Below, in pieces: positions 25,201 to 36,200 of a DNA stretch of 64,000 nt. Numbering within the stretch: the stretch's first letter is position 1; every line of letters starts with the position of its first letter. Location of the stretch: the NCBI RefSeq assembly GCF_037975245.1, contig NC_092574.1:5076713-5140712 (forward strand), in the 5' to 3' direction. The notes below the pieces were generated by a model that did not search any database, was not told the origin of the DNA, and worked only from the letters and a program-made list of their open reading frames with translations. The DNA comes from Apostichopus japonicus (taxonomy: Eukaryota; Echinodermata; Holothuroidea; Aspidochirotida; Stichopodidae). Both the position numbers and the translations under genes were made by a program.

Positions 25201-28200
25201 ATTTCCCCGCGTTCCAAACAAAGGAACGCGAATTCCCCTCGCTCGCTATTCACCACCGACACAATGGGAGTGAACCGATCGATACAACGCTATTCATGGC
25301 GTGGAGGTAGTGTAAACCTATCGCTTGTAACCAACACCCGTTATAAACATCACAATTTTAAACGAAGTTTACCAACTTTGACGGAAAGAAAGTTTTAATC
25401 GAGAATAATTTCGTGTTGAAGGGCAAAACCTTTTTATACGTGTTTATTTTATTCCCCGATATGTTCTGGTAACCAGAAGTAATAAAAAGCAAGAAGGAAA
25501 CTTCGTGCCTTATCCTTTCGGGGTAACATATCATTTTTAGTAGTAACATTAGGTCCCGCGTTTTGTGTGAACTTTAGGCACATTAGGCCAGGAAACGTTG
25601 CACTGATTTTATTTTATTTTTTATAGAGTTCTGTTCATAGGCTTACGAATGCGAAGGTTGTCACTAACTGAAAGGAGTTGTAAAGAGAATAATTGTAATT
25701 ATATCCTGGAAACCAAAATGAAAAAATTCTAAGCACAAATGCTTGTTTAAAAAAAAAGCAAATTATTATAAAATAAGAATAATCATGCAACAGTGTTAAA
25801 GCTTAGAAATGCAAACTAAAAAGAAACAAACAGTCTGTATTTTCTGTAAATCTTTTAAAAATTCTAAAAGTAAAGTTAGGCACACATTAGGCTAGGAAGC
25901 TTTGCACTCACGAAGCAAATAAATTAAAGGAGGATAAGTTTACTTTAAATAGTTGGCAACATTTTGAAGAAATAATAAAGTGTTACTAAGCGTTTCTTGT
26001 GTGAATTTTTTATATAAATTACCATTGGTTCCAGCAGAATGAAAAGAAAAAAGAATTTCCACCCAACAAATTTGAAGCAGGGCCGGTTAAATTCAAAACA
26101 TGTTTCTAGTCCGCGCAATTGATGGGCCTCCTTTTTTCCTGATTCCCGAGTTTCTTTTCGGATTACAAGAAATCTAAACTATCCTTAAAAATTATTTTGT
26201 AAAGGTTGGAACATATTCCAAACTAGTAGCAGCGCATAAAAAGAAGAAAAATGGCCGCCCGTTTTTTTTCAGATCTCAGTACGAGAAACATGTATTTTAT
26301 TTGGATACTATAGAACAGCTTTCGTTCCCTAGCTGTAAGTCGATTTTTTATAAAACCTTCATGAAAATTAACAGACTTGTTTGAAAATGGATTTTGAAGC
26401 TCAGTCAACAATTTAAGAAATGCTTACCGTTAAATACTGGCGTCAAGCAATACATTTCGAATTTATTCCAATAAAGATCCGCAAAGGATAAAAATGATGA
26501 TTAGAGCTTACTAAAGAGAAATAGAAACTGCATGTAGCCTACATGGTCATTTTAAGTATCCAAGTACTCTACAAAGAGATCGAGTTCACCGAAACACCCC
26601 TTTTCCCTATCGCCTGAGGAAAACCGTCTTTTATAAATTATAGTAGGCCTACCATACAGTACTTTACATTTGATACAAAAGTTACTTCTACAACACACAT
26701 AATTTGTGTGTCTCGCAATAGTTTAAGTTTTAACCGTGCAGTACACTACCATTCATAATTTGCATATTACACCAAAAGTTATAACTTGGCGTCCAGATGG
26801 CGGGAAAATGTACAATCATGTACAATTTGTTGTGTCGTTCCCATGGTGCAATGAACTTGGGCAAGTTGCCAAGTTCGAATGTCGATGACCTACTTATGTT
26901 CCGTGACCAATGTCAATGGGAATTATGTGTGCAAAAACTCGGGTTTTCCACGTGCAATATATATAGAAGTTTTACGTAAGCGGAGCGAACATTATACTGT
27001 ACTGTTCTAGCCCCGAGAAATGATCAATTCGGTTTTCTCACTTAATCTGTGGTAGGAAAAATCATGATTCCTGAATAATTTTCAGAAATATTGTTATTTC
27101 CGAACGGACGTTGAGAACTGTTTGAATATTAAACGGCAATTTTTATTGTTCGCAGCAATCGCGGGAATTCTGTTTGCTAACGTTTCACTCATCAAACCAA
27201 CTGTTTTGCTCCCACTTGAACATTTGTATTGTACGTTGAATTTAAACAGTATAAGATACGTGCTTATACACTATCCCTTCCTTTGACCGAGTATAAACCC
27301 TCGGTCTTCTTTCTACCGGCGACGATCGATATTCTTTTGTTACCGGATTGGAAGGAATTAAGTAGGATTACAGCCATTGACCATCTGACGGTAACAATGA
27401 ACTTCACACTTTTAGCTGGCATGAATAGAATTAGGGAAGCCTTCCGACGGAATCTGCGCTCTGATAAACAGTTCCCCGCAATTAACTGCATTTCAATGCG
27501 GGTTTTAACAAAAGATAGAGCGCGGTTTAAACGCACAGAGCGCGATTAAGAGCGCGGTTTTCCAATTTACTTAAAAGCGGTACTGTAGCATCATAATTCC
27601 TCATAGAGTGTTCACATTACAAAATTGTAATGAAGACACAAGAGAAAAAGGTTTTTTTTTTTGTAAAAATAGTCCTGTCACACTAATCATTTATACATAC
27701 AGTAGCTGTTCTTAACATAGATCTTGTAGTAAAATCTGTGATAACATGTTCCCTATATTATTAGACAAATGCAGAGAAATAAGATATGACTAATCAAATG
27801 ACATGTATATGCATTTGCCATGTGGCATTACAATTAGCTCTATAGTTTACAAACATCACGCAACAGTACTACATTATAGATAACCTTTGTTTCCTTGAGA
27901 AGGAAAAAATAAATCATGAAATCCAGCAAATGAAGTTTACCTTCAGAACCAAGCCTAAGTCTCCCTCCAAACTTCCTTCTGCAGATTCAACTTCCCACTT
28001 TCCATCGTATTTGGCGATCTCATCTTCCACGCCATCTTTCTTGGCGTCAGACTTCTTCCATCTGTATTGGACGAAAACATAAAGAGCGAAAGTGAGGATG
28101 CAATGTCTGGCTTGGCATTGCAGCAGCAGCAGGAACTATTATCCAAAGTCCACATTTCGGTATCCTCATTGTCTTTTCTTTCTCTTTGTAGAAATTTCCA

Positions 28201-28728
28201 AAGCAAAACAAGCTTCTACAACCCACTAGAATGAAATTGTGCACACCCCCTTAATACTCCATGTCTTCATCTATACAGCCTCTGCCTTTGACCTCTTTAA
28301 AAGAAAAATTTAAAGTTGGTATTTCTCAGTTCATTACTATAAATTCCTTTCTAATTAAAAGCATTTCTTGCTCTTTCAAGCGTTGCTTTTGCAGTTTCTA
28401 GATTAATCACACAAACTATTTGATAGCTCTCCGACAAGTGAAGCTTGGTAGGACTTAACTTTAATGGATCATATTGTAACAAAGCATTTCCAATAGGCCT
28501 CATGTCCTGAATAATAGTACTGTACCTCTTCCAAAAGTCCTTTTCAGTCAGGATTGCATCATGGAAGTAAGTTGGTCCTGACGGTGTTGGTGGTTGAAAA
28601 ACCTCCAACGGCTCCTCATCCTGCTCAACCTCTACTACTTCATCTTCTCCCTCAATATCGACATCATCAGCTCTTATCGTCACCATGGCAGTAGCCAGTA
28701 GCAGCATCAAGGCCCAATAAAACTGCAT
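10273..28728 (-). CDS. CANX: Calnexin, ER lectin chaperone (17 coding exons)
   Basis: Type I ER membrane chaperone that binds monoglucosylated N-glycoproteins. Exons on the - strand: 28526-28728, 27941-28061, 24745-24821, 23697-23772, 21597-21665, 20408-20455, 19575-19647, 17864-17942, 17408-17482, 16646-16795, 15919-15959, 15148-15335, 14532-14678, 13983-14099, 12862-13065, 12385-12464, 10273-10306. All have GT-AG borders and matching phases; the sum is 1782 nt, 593 aa (human calnexin is 592). Visible parts: signal peptide 1-20; lectin domain with [23 protein letters not shown] and FGPDKCG (disulfide cysteines); P-domain about 255-390 with four IPDPDAxKPDDWD-type and four GEWEPP-type repeats (calreticulin has three plus three); [17 protein letters not shown]; membrane span about 465-486; acidic Glu/Lys tail ending [15 protein letters not shown], like the basic calnexin C-terminus. 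The last two exons are the least certain: ignoring the last donor gives an alternative end (see findings). Confidence 0.95.
10694..12346. repeat. 50-bp minisatellite, about 33 copies
   Basis: Near-perfect tandem array with a period of exactly 50 bp for most units. The unit begins tatgtgtgggttttagttca and ends atatattgtc. Two units lack 2 bp. Variants (ggtcttag, tttgtccaagg, ctgaccaatg, ctggccaatg) recur together, suggesting dimer or larger duplications inside the array. In the preferred model it fills about 80% of the last calnexin intron (10307-12384). Confidence 0.95.
13297..13510 (+). mobile_element. tRNA-derived SINE in a calnexin intron
   Basis: The head resembles a tRNA: GGAGTGTTAGCTCAGTGG with an A-box, GGAGTTCGAGTCACTCC with a B-box, and 5-bp pairing between GGAGT and ACTCC. 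A non-tRNA body follows, with the words ACTTCGGTCAGCTTGCGG and GCTTCTTCGCAAGTTCCTGC. The anticodon arm is irregular (8-nt loop), so I call it a SINE and not a working tRNA gene. The 3' limit is approximate. Confidence 0.6.
15629..15895. repeat. 38-bp tandem repeat grading into degenerate copies
   Basis: The word gagatgggacccagtaagca recurs every 38 bp (starts 15631, 15669, 15707), about 2.8 clean copies. It is followed by decayed units that keep only 'gagatggt' (about 15738-15880). It lies in the calnexin intron between coding exons 11 and 12. Confidence 0.8.
18164..19413. mobile_element. Probable TIR element with an internal 280-bp duplication
   Basis: The left end TTAAAAGGATTGTCTGGTGG resembles the reverse complement of the right end, TTAAAGGAATTGTATGGTG. 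Both are followed by AAAGAA. Inside, 18429-18689 and 18708-18961 are diverged direct copies sharing words such as actccttaagccaccat, cagcagactcttcgttgttt and gtgctacattctgctct. No transposase frame was seen. It lies in the calnexin intron between exons 7 and 8. Target duplication is unclear. Confidence 0.45.
21034..21336 (-). mobile_element. 5'-truncated LINE (reverse transcriptase C-terminus) with 19-bp target duplication
   Basis: Flanked by identical AAAAGTTTTGACATCAACT words (21015-21033 and 21337-21355). On the - strand the insert ends in a poly(A) run (poly-T at 21034-21042), the signature of target-primed reverse transcription. The frame reads [20 protein letters not shown] and resembles the C-terminal tail of non-LTR retrotransposon ORF2 proteins. 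It is only about 300 bp long, so it was truncated on insertion. It lies in the calnexin intron between exons 5 and 6. Confidence 0.75.
22884..23232. mobile_element. hAT-like MITE, family 2
   Basis: The ends are inverted (CAGGGTTGTAGCTAGG at the left, CAGTGTTGTAGCTACG read inward from the right). It is bounded by a perfect 8-bp target duplication, AACACAAG (22876-22883 and 23233-23240). CAGNG-type termini with 8-bp duplications are characteristic of the hAT superfamily. At 349 bp and without a transposase it must be mobilised in trans. The right half has repeated 'taccggtcgg' words. It lies in the calnexin intron between exons 4 and 5. Confidence 0.8.
25106..27585. mobile_element. 2.48-kb TA-flanked TIR element in a calnexin intron
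   Basis: The termini CAGTACCGCTTTTAAGTAAA… at 25106 and, inverted, at 27585 match over about 26 bp (through …TTGGAA). They are flanked by TA on each side (25104-25105, 27586-27587), the target of Tc1/mariner-like elements. Subterminal GCGCG-rich words (ggaacgcg repeated at the left; agcgcggtt, agagcgcgatt at the right) decorate both ends. Internal direct repeats (taggcacattaggcc… near 25575 and 25878) suggest nested insertions. No open transposase frame is visible, so it is probably non-autonomous. Confidence 0.65.
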
Positions 28729-28753
28729 TTTGAAGCCTAGAATAATTTCAATT
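28729..28753 (-). other. CANX: 5' UTR part of the calnexin start-codon exon
   Basis: An acceptor (ccttttttag-like, AG at 28755-28754) precedes a 25-nt leader ending CTTCAAAATG. This indicates an upstream noncoding exon spliced to the exon that holds the start codon. Confidence 0.6.
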
Positions 28754-28879
28754 CTAAAAAGGAAAATGATAGAAACAGTTTTTTTGGAGAGCCTAGCAGT
28801 GCTGATATGAATGCATAGTATATTTTGTTATACAAAAGATGATAGCTTAACTCTATGATACAATTTTCAATCAATTGCT

Positions 28880-29690
28880 CTCAAAATTGACTAAGCCTAC
28901 TGTAACATGGGTAGTGTGGTTGAAAACAGTGGGGAAGGGGAGAAGTCAAATGGAAGAAAGGTATTGTGTAAGGATGCACTGGTGTGGTATGTGGACTGAC
29001 AGTTCTTCAGGGTGGATAAAGCAGAGAGGGTCAGGGTATATTTGCCAGGTGCCAAAATCCAGGATGTCAGTAAAAGGGTTAACAAAATTGTGTCAAATGA
29101 GGAGGTGGTTGTGGTCCAGGTAGGGACCAATAATGTGCAGAAGGAATCACTCGATATAATTCAGTCCAGGTATTACAAATTGTTGTTGCATCAACTCGTG
29201 CTAAAGTTGTCATCTGCGGTCTATTGCATAGATTTGACAAGGTTCAGTCACATAAGTTGGTAAGTTTGAATGGTTTCCTGAGCAGGTTGTGTATTGACTA
29301 ATTTGACTTCTCCTTGTTGACATGTGGTCATGTTTCCAAGATAGAAGTGTTACTGTTCTTCTTGAGGATATTAAGCCAGATGTGTTTGGTATCACAGAAA
29401 TCTTGGTTAGGGGAGGTCATTCATAGTGCTGAGGTTTCTTACCTAGGGTATGTTGTATATCGTCAGGACAGGAGGGATTCTCATAATGGTATTGGTGGGT
29501 GAGTTTTACTGTATGTTAAGGATGATATTGTAAGTGTTGAGAGGTCTCAGTTGCAAGGTTCTTTTGTCAATTCTGTCTGGTGTGAGTTGTCCACAGGCAA
29601 CTCCAAGAGGTCCAGTAGTGTAAATACTATTGTTGTCTGTTTTTTTTGTGTTTTCTGTTTTTTTTTCTATCCTATAGGGTCCTTGATAAG
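28880..29690 (+). mobile_element. Decayed LINE fragment: SGNH-like region and AP endonuclease
   Basis: Broken + strand frames within calnexin intron 1 keep recognisable pieces. One is VYLPGAKIQDVSKRVNKIVS followed by EEVVVVQVGTNNV, resembling the SGNH/esterase-like segment found upstream of endonuclease in some CR1/L2-type LINEs. After a gap comes DIKPDVFGITEI and SYLGYVVYRQDRRD, resembling the LINE AP-endonuclease domain. Stops and frame changes interrupt it, so it is a fossil. The reverse transcriptase is absent. Confidence 0.6.
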
Positions 29691-30606
29691 GACCTTGAGT
29701 GTCCTTCCTGATCCTCTTTTTCTACTAAACTTAACTAATAACCTGCTTCAAGAGTTAGAAACCAAAATACCTTGTCAGTGAGCTAACTTATGCACCACGC
29801 ATGAAGTTTCAGGTCTTCACTGTGTAGTTTACGCAGAGTAGTATCAGCATCTTTGTGTGTATTCGATAAGATGCAGATGCATTAAAAATGTTAAAAATAC
29901 CTCTGACCCACCTATCATTTAATGTTTACGAAAGTTAAATGCAACTTCAATCGAGAACTCACATGGATTCACAAATGAGCTCTGGCAATTGGAAATAGAT
30001 GTCTCCTGATGATCGATTTAATAAAATCGAGGCCACTGCAATACAACCATTCGTTGAAATAGGTATATTCTACTGCTAGGCCTAGCATTATACTTACTTA
30101 CCCTACAACCAGTAGCCTAAATAAGCAAGATTTGGATCCATGTTTAACCAAAGGTCAGGGTAAAGGACTCCCACCTTTTTGTTTGTGGAAAGTTAAAAGA
30201 CCTGTATAGCCTAGGCCTACCCAATTCTTCCTGAGTCACTGAAGCTTTCACCAAAACACCTCTTTACATCAGTGGAATCCACCCAGCGTAATAATACTTG
30301 TGACTATACCACTTACTTCTACTAGTTTGGGTTTATATAGTACTGACAGTTTTGTAATGTATTTGCCTAACATTGACACTGTGCACTGAACATTACACTT
30401 ATCACATTAGCCTATATGTAAGTATGAACGCACAGTGAAGTAGTCTTACTGTAGTGTAGGCCGAACGTTAGACTCAAGAGTCAGGAACAATGGTCAACTG
30501 ATAACTCTTGTTTTTAGGATTTTGCGAAAAAGTAACAAATGTTTTTTTTAATCATGTTATGACTATAAACAACCTTCAAAATGGGAAAGTATATTCCTGT
30601 ACTTAC

Positions 30607-30660
30607 CTCCAGAAGAAAGCAAGTTATTCCTGCAGGAAACGTATACAATCTGCAGTCCTT
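30607..30660 (-). other. CANX: Predicted noncoding first exon of calnexin (start unknown)
   Basis: On the - strand CTGGAG is followed by a consensus GTAAGT donor (GT at 30606-30605). It lies upstream of the acceptor at 28754 and in the right orientation, giving an intron of about 1.85 kb. The transcription start was not determined; the upper coordinate is arbitrary. Transcript data would decide it. Confidence 0.4.
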
Positions 30661-30799
30661 GGAAGGCTGTAAACTTGTATTTTGCTGTGTAATTTACATT
30701 GGGTGTAATACGCGAAATAGATATTGATACTACGTACAATCACAGCACCATAGGACGGTTTCTACACACTACTTGAGATGCTAACACATGGAGTTTCAG

Positions 30800-30818
30800 C
30801 GTGGAGCACGCTGACTGG
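30800..30818 (-). promoter_or_regulatory. ER stress response element-like site (ERSE)
   Basis: On the - strand the sequence reads CCAGT, nine bases, CCACG. The established ERSE is CCAAT-N9-CCACG (NF-Y plus ATF6/XBP1), so spacing and the CCACG half are exact and the CCAAT half has one mismatch. It sits about 190 bp upstream of the predicted calnexin first-exon donor and points the same way as the gene. Calnexin is a known unfolded-protein-response target in other animals. Function here is inferred. Confidence 0.45.
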
Positions 30819-32249
30819 TTACAATTACATGTCAAGGGTCAAACATGTTTTAAGACAGCGTGCGAAGTTTGACTGCAATATCAGCCTGGGATGCCGGTTT
30901 GGCGTTTTGTTCACCCAAAATTGACAAATGTTGCCGTTTTTCAAATTTCATTTGGCGAGGGGTAATGAAAGGTCCGGTCAAACACCTATTTGTCCGTTTT
31001 TGTATTTTCCATGGCCTACCCACTTAAAAAGTAAGTAGTTGAAAACTCCCCAAAGATCAGCGATTTCCGAGCGTGAGCGGTAAAAACATTGGATTCTATA
31101 AATCATGTTTTCATTCCCTAATCATGTTCAGCTGTATAACCCCAATTGCAACGAATTGGCAACCAACACATACTCATATGCAAGGTCAATTTTCATATAA
31201 TAACAGCAAATACGTATCTGTTGTTTCTTCACCTTATTTTGGCCACCAATTTGGCCGGTTGCGTCACGAAAAATAGCAACTCTGGATTGCACATCATGGT
31301 ATGAGATTGGGGGGGGGGGGCGTGACGCCAAAATAAATGGCTACGGGCTTGGCCGTTAATTCAACAATACCAGACCACTCTCACAGCACCAATGTAACTT
31401 CACAATTTACACTTCATCACTTTACAAGACGACTTAATTAGGCCTATATTCCAACCTTGGAAAGTGTCCGTCTGGCACAATTAATGTTGGTTACCACGAG
31501 TTGGAGAGTATATATGGAGGGGTATCCACTTTTTTGTTGGCATACTTGAAATTCCCCCTTTTTAATGAATCATATAAGAGCCCCATCTGGTCATTTAATT
31601 ATTTAGTGCCATCTTGTTATTTAGTCTGATTTGTTGGTGGCCAATTGCTAAACTGAAAATTAAGTGTCCATTGTTGAAAAAATATGGAAAATGTGAATTG
31701 TTAGGCTTCCAGCCTAAAGCGTCCATTCTGCATGTTACGACCCACCTGGGATCCCACTTTTTCCAAAGTACATTTCCTTCTTATATAGTTCACGATAACC
31801 CTCATTATAAATTAGGACCCACAAGATCGGAGCTCTCCTGATTGGGTCCATATGTTTTGTCCAAACTGAGCTAGGTTCAGTTTGGACCAAATTGGACAAG
31901 ATTAGAGCCCCATCTGGTACTATATATATTGAGGTTTTTTTTTAAACAACTTTTTTTCCAAAATAGCAAATGTGCCCCACTGGCAAATAAAAGTTGCCCC
32001 TTTGAGGAAGAACAGTCTTTTGGATATTTTAAGCCTTTGTTAATTTTAATATTTTATTTTAATTATTAACTTTTAGTCTGTACATGCTATTTTTAAAATG
32101 GCACCCCATATATTTTTGTAGAACGGTTAACTAATCTCAATAAATAATATTAATATATAGCATACTTACAAATACTAACGCATACTAACACAAATTTAAT
32201 GTATATCCAAATTTGAAGGTGTTTTATAAAAGAAATAGTGAATGGTTTT

Positions 32250-32388
32250 CATTCGTGCAATAGTGCAAATATTTCATTCTTTGAAAGATTTAATTTGTTC
32301 CATTCAACTCGGCTGCGCCACGTTGAATGGAACATTCCATCTTTCAACTCATGAAATATTTGCAATTGCACAATTGCACTCATAACAA
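32250..32388. repeat. Fold-back (long imperfect hairpin)
   Basis: Arms of about 55-60 bp pair imperfectly around a 13-nt loop. The innermost GTTCCATTCAAC / GTTGAATGGAAC is perfect. Outward, the words gcaaatatttca / tgaaatatttgc and attcgtgcaatagtgca / tgcacaattgcactcat also pair. Likely a fold-back transposable element end or MITE in the calnexin-ZFAND2B intergenic region. Confidence 0.65.
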
Positions 32389-33228
32389 GTTATTTGTATA
32401 TTATCACAGGTCAAAGAGACCTTTCTGAATGGCCCTCCAAGAGAATGTTCCAGAAAGATGTAGAATACAGCGCTAAATATAGAAATGCTACGTCACGGTA
32501 AGAATCCCCACTGCACTATATGTAATTGCGTTCGGCGATCGGACGTACAGTACTAACTTCATACATATTGCCATCATAACACTTCTGTCTAACAACACAG
32601 TTAGACAGTTCTGTCTAACAACTCAGTCACTTATCAGTTGCACAAGCAAGAGTGAAGGTTACCAATCAGTACAATTTCGTTAGTTATCCATCTCAAAATA
32701 GGAATTAACAACTAGAAGAAAACGAAAATAAGTGTATGTTAATCTGCATTGCTTGGTCGACTTCAACTCCCAAAACTTGCCTTCAAGTGAAAGCGCCTTA
32801 CTGGTTGTTTTACCCGCCAGTGCTAATGTTAGGCTACAGGCTAGGCTAACACTGAGTAACAGACCTAACGATAACAAGACCAACGTAAGGCCCCTTGCAG
32901 GATCTTAAAGTAGGGCTTGTGTAGTAAATCTTGTGCCGACGTTTTTTTTAATATCCTTCGAGCAAAACTACAGGCAGTACCCCACACCAGTACGAAGACA
33001 CTGTTGTTTACAAAGCACAAATGGGAAAAGTTCTAGCTCTATGATTTGTGTTTGATTTGTTCAAGGACATTAAGTTGGGTTAAATCAAAACCTTTTCATT
33101 CCACTGCCAGTAGTACCACTTACTCAAGAGTCAAAGTTACAATACAATACCAATAAAGCAGAGCCGATAGGGTAATAATATATACAAGATACTCCTAAAC
33201 CCATCATTTGTTTCTTTACGACTTGAAA

Positions 33229-36200
33229 ATGGAGTTTCCAGATCTTGGCCAACATTGTTCAAATTCATCATGCAAGCAGCTTGGTAAGTATACCTTTCTT
33301 CTGCCTTGTTTATTAAAGTATGACTAAGTATGAGAAGCAATTGTAGCATTAAACAATGGCAATCTTTTGTCGCTCATAGAGAAAGCTACATCATTGACTC
33401 AGAGATGGCTTGCCAGGTTCAAATTAAAGAAACAACAAAGTGGCTAATGGCTATTCTTACGACTAGTCGTAACAATAATGACCTTTTGCGCATGCGCAGT
33501 TGCTATTTTTACGACTAGGAGTACTATTTTTAAGACCAGGAGTAACAATAATTTTCGGTTAGGGTTAGGTTCAGGGTTAGGGTTGGGTTGGATTGAGGGT
33601 TAGAGTTAGGGTTACCCCTACTACATGCGCAGTTGCTTTATTTACGATGAATTCGCCGATGTCGTAAGAATAGTTTATAAATAATTGTTACGACTAGTCG
33701 TAAGAATAGCCACGGCCAAGACACAAACTGTGTTGCTCTTTGGAACTGATTAAATGGTGTACCTATGCTTGTTCTGCCAACTTTTGTATTGGATTATTTA
33801 ATTCATGTTTATGCTTTCAACATAACTTTTTAATGGGGAAACAGACACTGGAACTTTAAGACTGTCATTTTTTTTTTTTTATGATCATCAATGGTAATAA
33901 GATTATTATGACATTAATATTATACACCACAACTCCTCCTTTCTCATTTTTAGATTTCCTTCCAATGAAATGTGATGCTTGCTCTAAAATTTTCTGGTAA
34001 GTATACTTAAAAGGATCGAATATTTTCCTCTGGCTCATAAGTATGTTTTAATGTTTTATTGATTTATGTAGAAAATATCTCAGAACTTTTGAAACAAATA
34101 TCATATAGTATTCTATTATGCTATTTAGGACATAATTATGAAACATGCCATCAATAGAAAATTGATTTCCTTTGTGTAATTTAGTTCATTCAAAGTATTG
34201 AGAATGACTTAAAGATTGAGTGTAGCCCTTAAGGGATATTTCTGTGGCAGAAGTGTGACATTTAGACGGAAAAGAAAAACATTCCAGACTGTTAGTCGTA
34301 AACCCCAATATTGTGTCCCTAACTCAAGATATGATTGATTTAATCATGAGTGGAACCTATTTTGAGTCCACAATTCTACCCTGGAGTGGATCAAAGCTAA
34401 TTGTCTGTGATGTCACAACTGCTACTGTTCTTCTACAGTTTTCTTATCTTTATTATTTCTGATACCTATCCTTAAGGTATAGATAATATGAAATCTGGAA
34501 CGAGTCATGCTACTTAAAGTTCCATGCAAAACAGCGATCTTCAGGCAAGTGATTCCGTTAAACCTGAAAACTCCCTTTCGATCAACCTCACAGTTTTCTC
34601 CTTCCACGGTTCAGTGACCCTCTATGTCTGTATTTGGACACAAGCTCGCTTCTTTCGTTGAGTAGGTTTTCTTTCTGCAAAGTGAGCAGTGATAATCACT
34701 AGCATTCTTCTGGGCACAAGTTGAACTGCGCAGTGATCTTGAACATTGACACAGACACAGGTTTGTTACTAAACAAACAGTATGGAATTTCTATGATTCC
34801 TTTCATGGGTTGGAATGAGGACCTAAAGTAGTTGAGCTTGACCAACAAACACTATGAGAAATAGCAACTGAAATATGTTAATTAGTAGTTTCTGTTTTCT
34901 CAATAGCAAACAACATATCAAGTATGACACGCATGGATGTGAAGAAGGTTACAAGAAAGTAAGTAATAGGTCAACATTTTAGTAAATTCATTGCCAAGGG
35001 ACCTATCAAGGGACCAAATCTAATTGTGTCTGTTACCATATCATGAGAAAATACTGTGAACTGTAAAACTTGAGTCTTTTTTCATAAGCCCTGTAGATCA
35101 TTTTTCACTTAGCTGATGTTCTTTGTGATATCTCTGACAGGATGTCCAAGTCCCTGTGTGTCCATTGTGTAACAAACCCGTTCCAGGTCGCAGAGATGAG
35201 GCACCAGATATTAGAGTCTCGGAGCACATTGACAGAGATTGTCAGTCTGACCGAGCGGTCAAAAAGAGAAAGGTCTTTGCTAACAAATGTTCAAAAAAAG
35301 GATGTAAACAAAAGGAGGTAAGTTGTCACTTGCTGGAAAAGTGCCATCTAACTTCAAAATGTCAAAACTTGAGTCTATGACTGTAAACATTAATGCTTTG
35401 TAAAGAATATGTAAGTAACTTCTATTTGCCACTTGAGTAACTGTAGGAAAATTTTCATATTTAGATTGCAAAATATAAGAAATCCTCACTGATGAAGAGA
35501 GCTGCATAAAGAATTTGAGGCACAAGATCTTGCTACTTTTGGCAATGCATACATGACAACAAAATTGATAAATACCTGTTCAAGTTTTCAGTCAATGTTT
35601 ATTTTAAATCGACAAAGTAAGACCTGAAAATTTTCAAAATATGTATCGTTTTTTTACGAAACATTGCATTAGTTATGCAAGTGAGTACAGTATGCTAGAA
35701 ATGAACTTATTCAAGTTTGGTTTGTGACTTATTAATGAAATGTAGTCACATACTGTATAATTTAATGTTATTGACATAATCACAAAATTGACAAAATTAT
35801 ATCTATTGATGGCCATTCATATGCCATATCTTCTAAGAGAAATCAAAGAATTATGAATTTGCCAAATAATTATGACAGTAATATGTCATGTACTTTATAC
35901 TCCCATTAGTTTCTGAGTTCTAATTTTAGCTTGTTAATGAGTTACTGTGTGGGTGGGACCATCAAACCATCTTTGTTCTCTCTCAACAGTTAATGCCTAT
36001 AGTATGCGACTCCTGCAGACTTAACTTTTGCCTCAAGCATCGCCATGCATTAGACCATGCCTGCAAAGGACACCAGGGTAATCACGGCTCAGGCATCACT
36101 AACTCAGGGTATGTTCCATCAAATATCAGCATATCACATCTCTTCCTTTTCAGTCTGATTATCATAACAATATTATCAGAATTTTCACATAAGAAGCCTG

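Larger units (their letters stand above)
30661..33228. other. Divergent intergenic region between calnexin and ZFAND2B
   Basis: About 2.6 kb shared upstream DNA. Besides the ERSE-like site at 30800-30818, it contains a TGACGTA (CRE/ATF-type) word on the - strand near 32489-32496 and a large fold-back at 32250-32388. No convincing coding exon was seen. The poly-G run at 31310-31321 is one of many in the window. Confidence 0.5.

Noticed and set aside
27229-27549. 106- and 90-codon frames on opposite strands as a transposase remnant
   Set aside because: No DDE or helix-turn-helix character is visible, and the overlap of both strands suggests composition-driven openness inside the TIR element.
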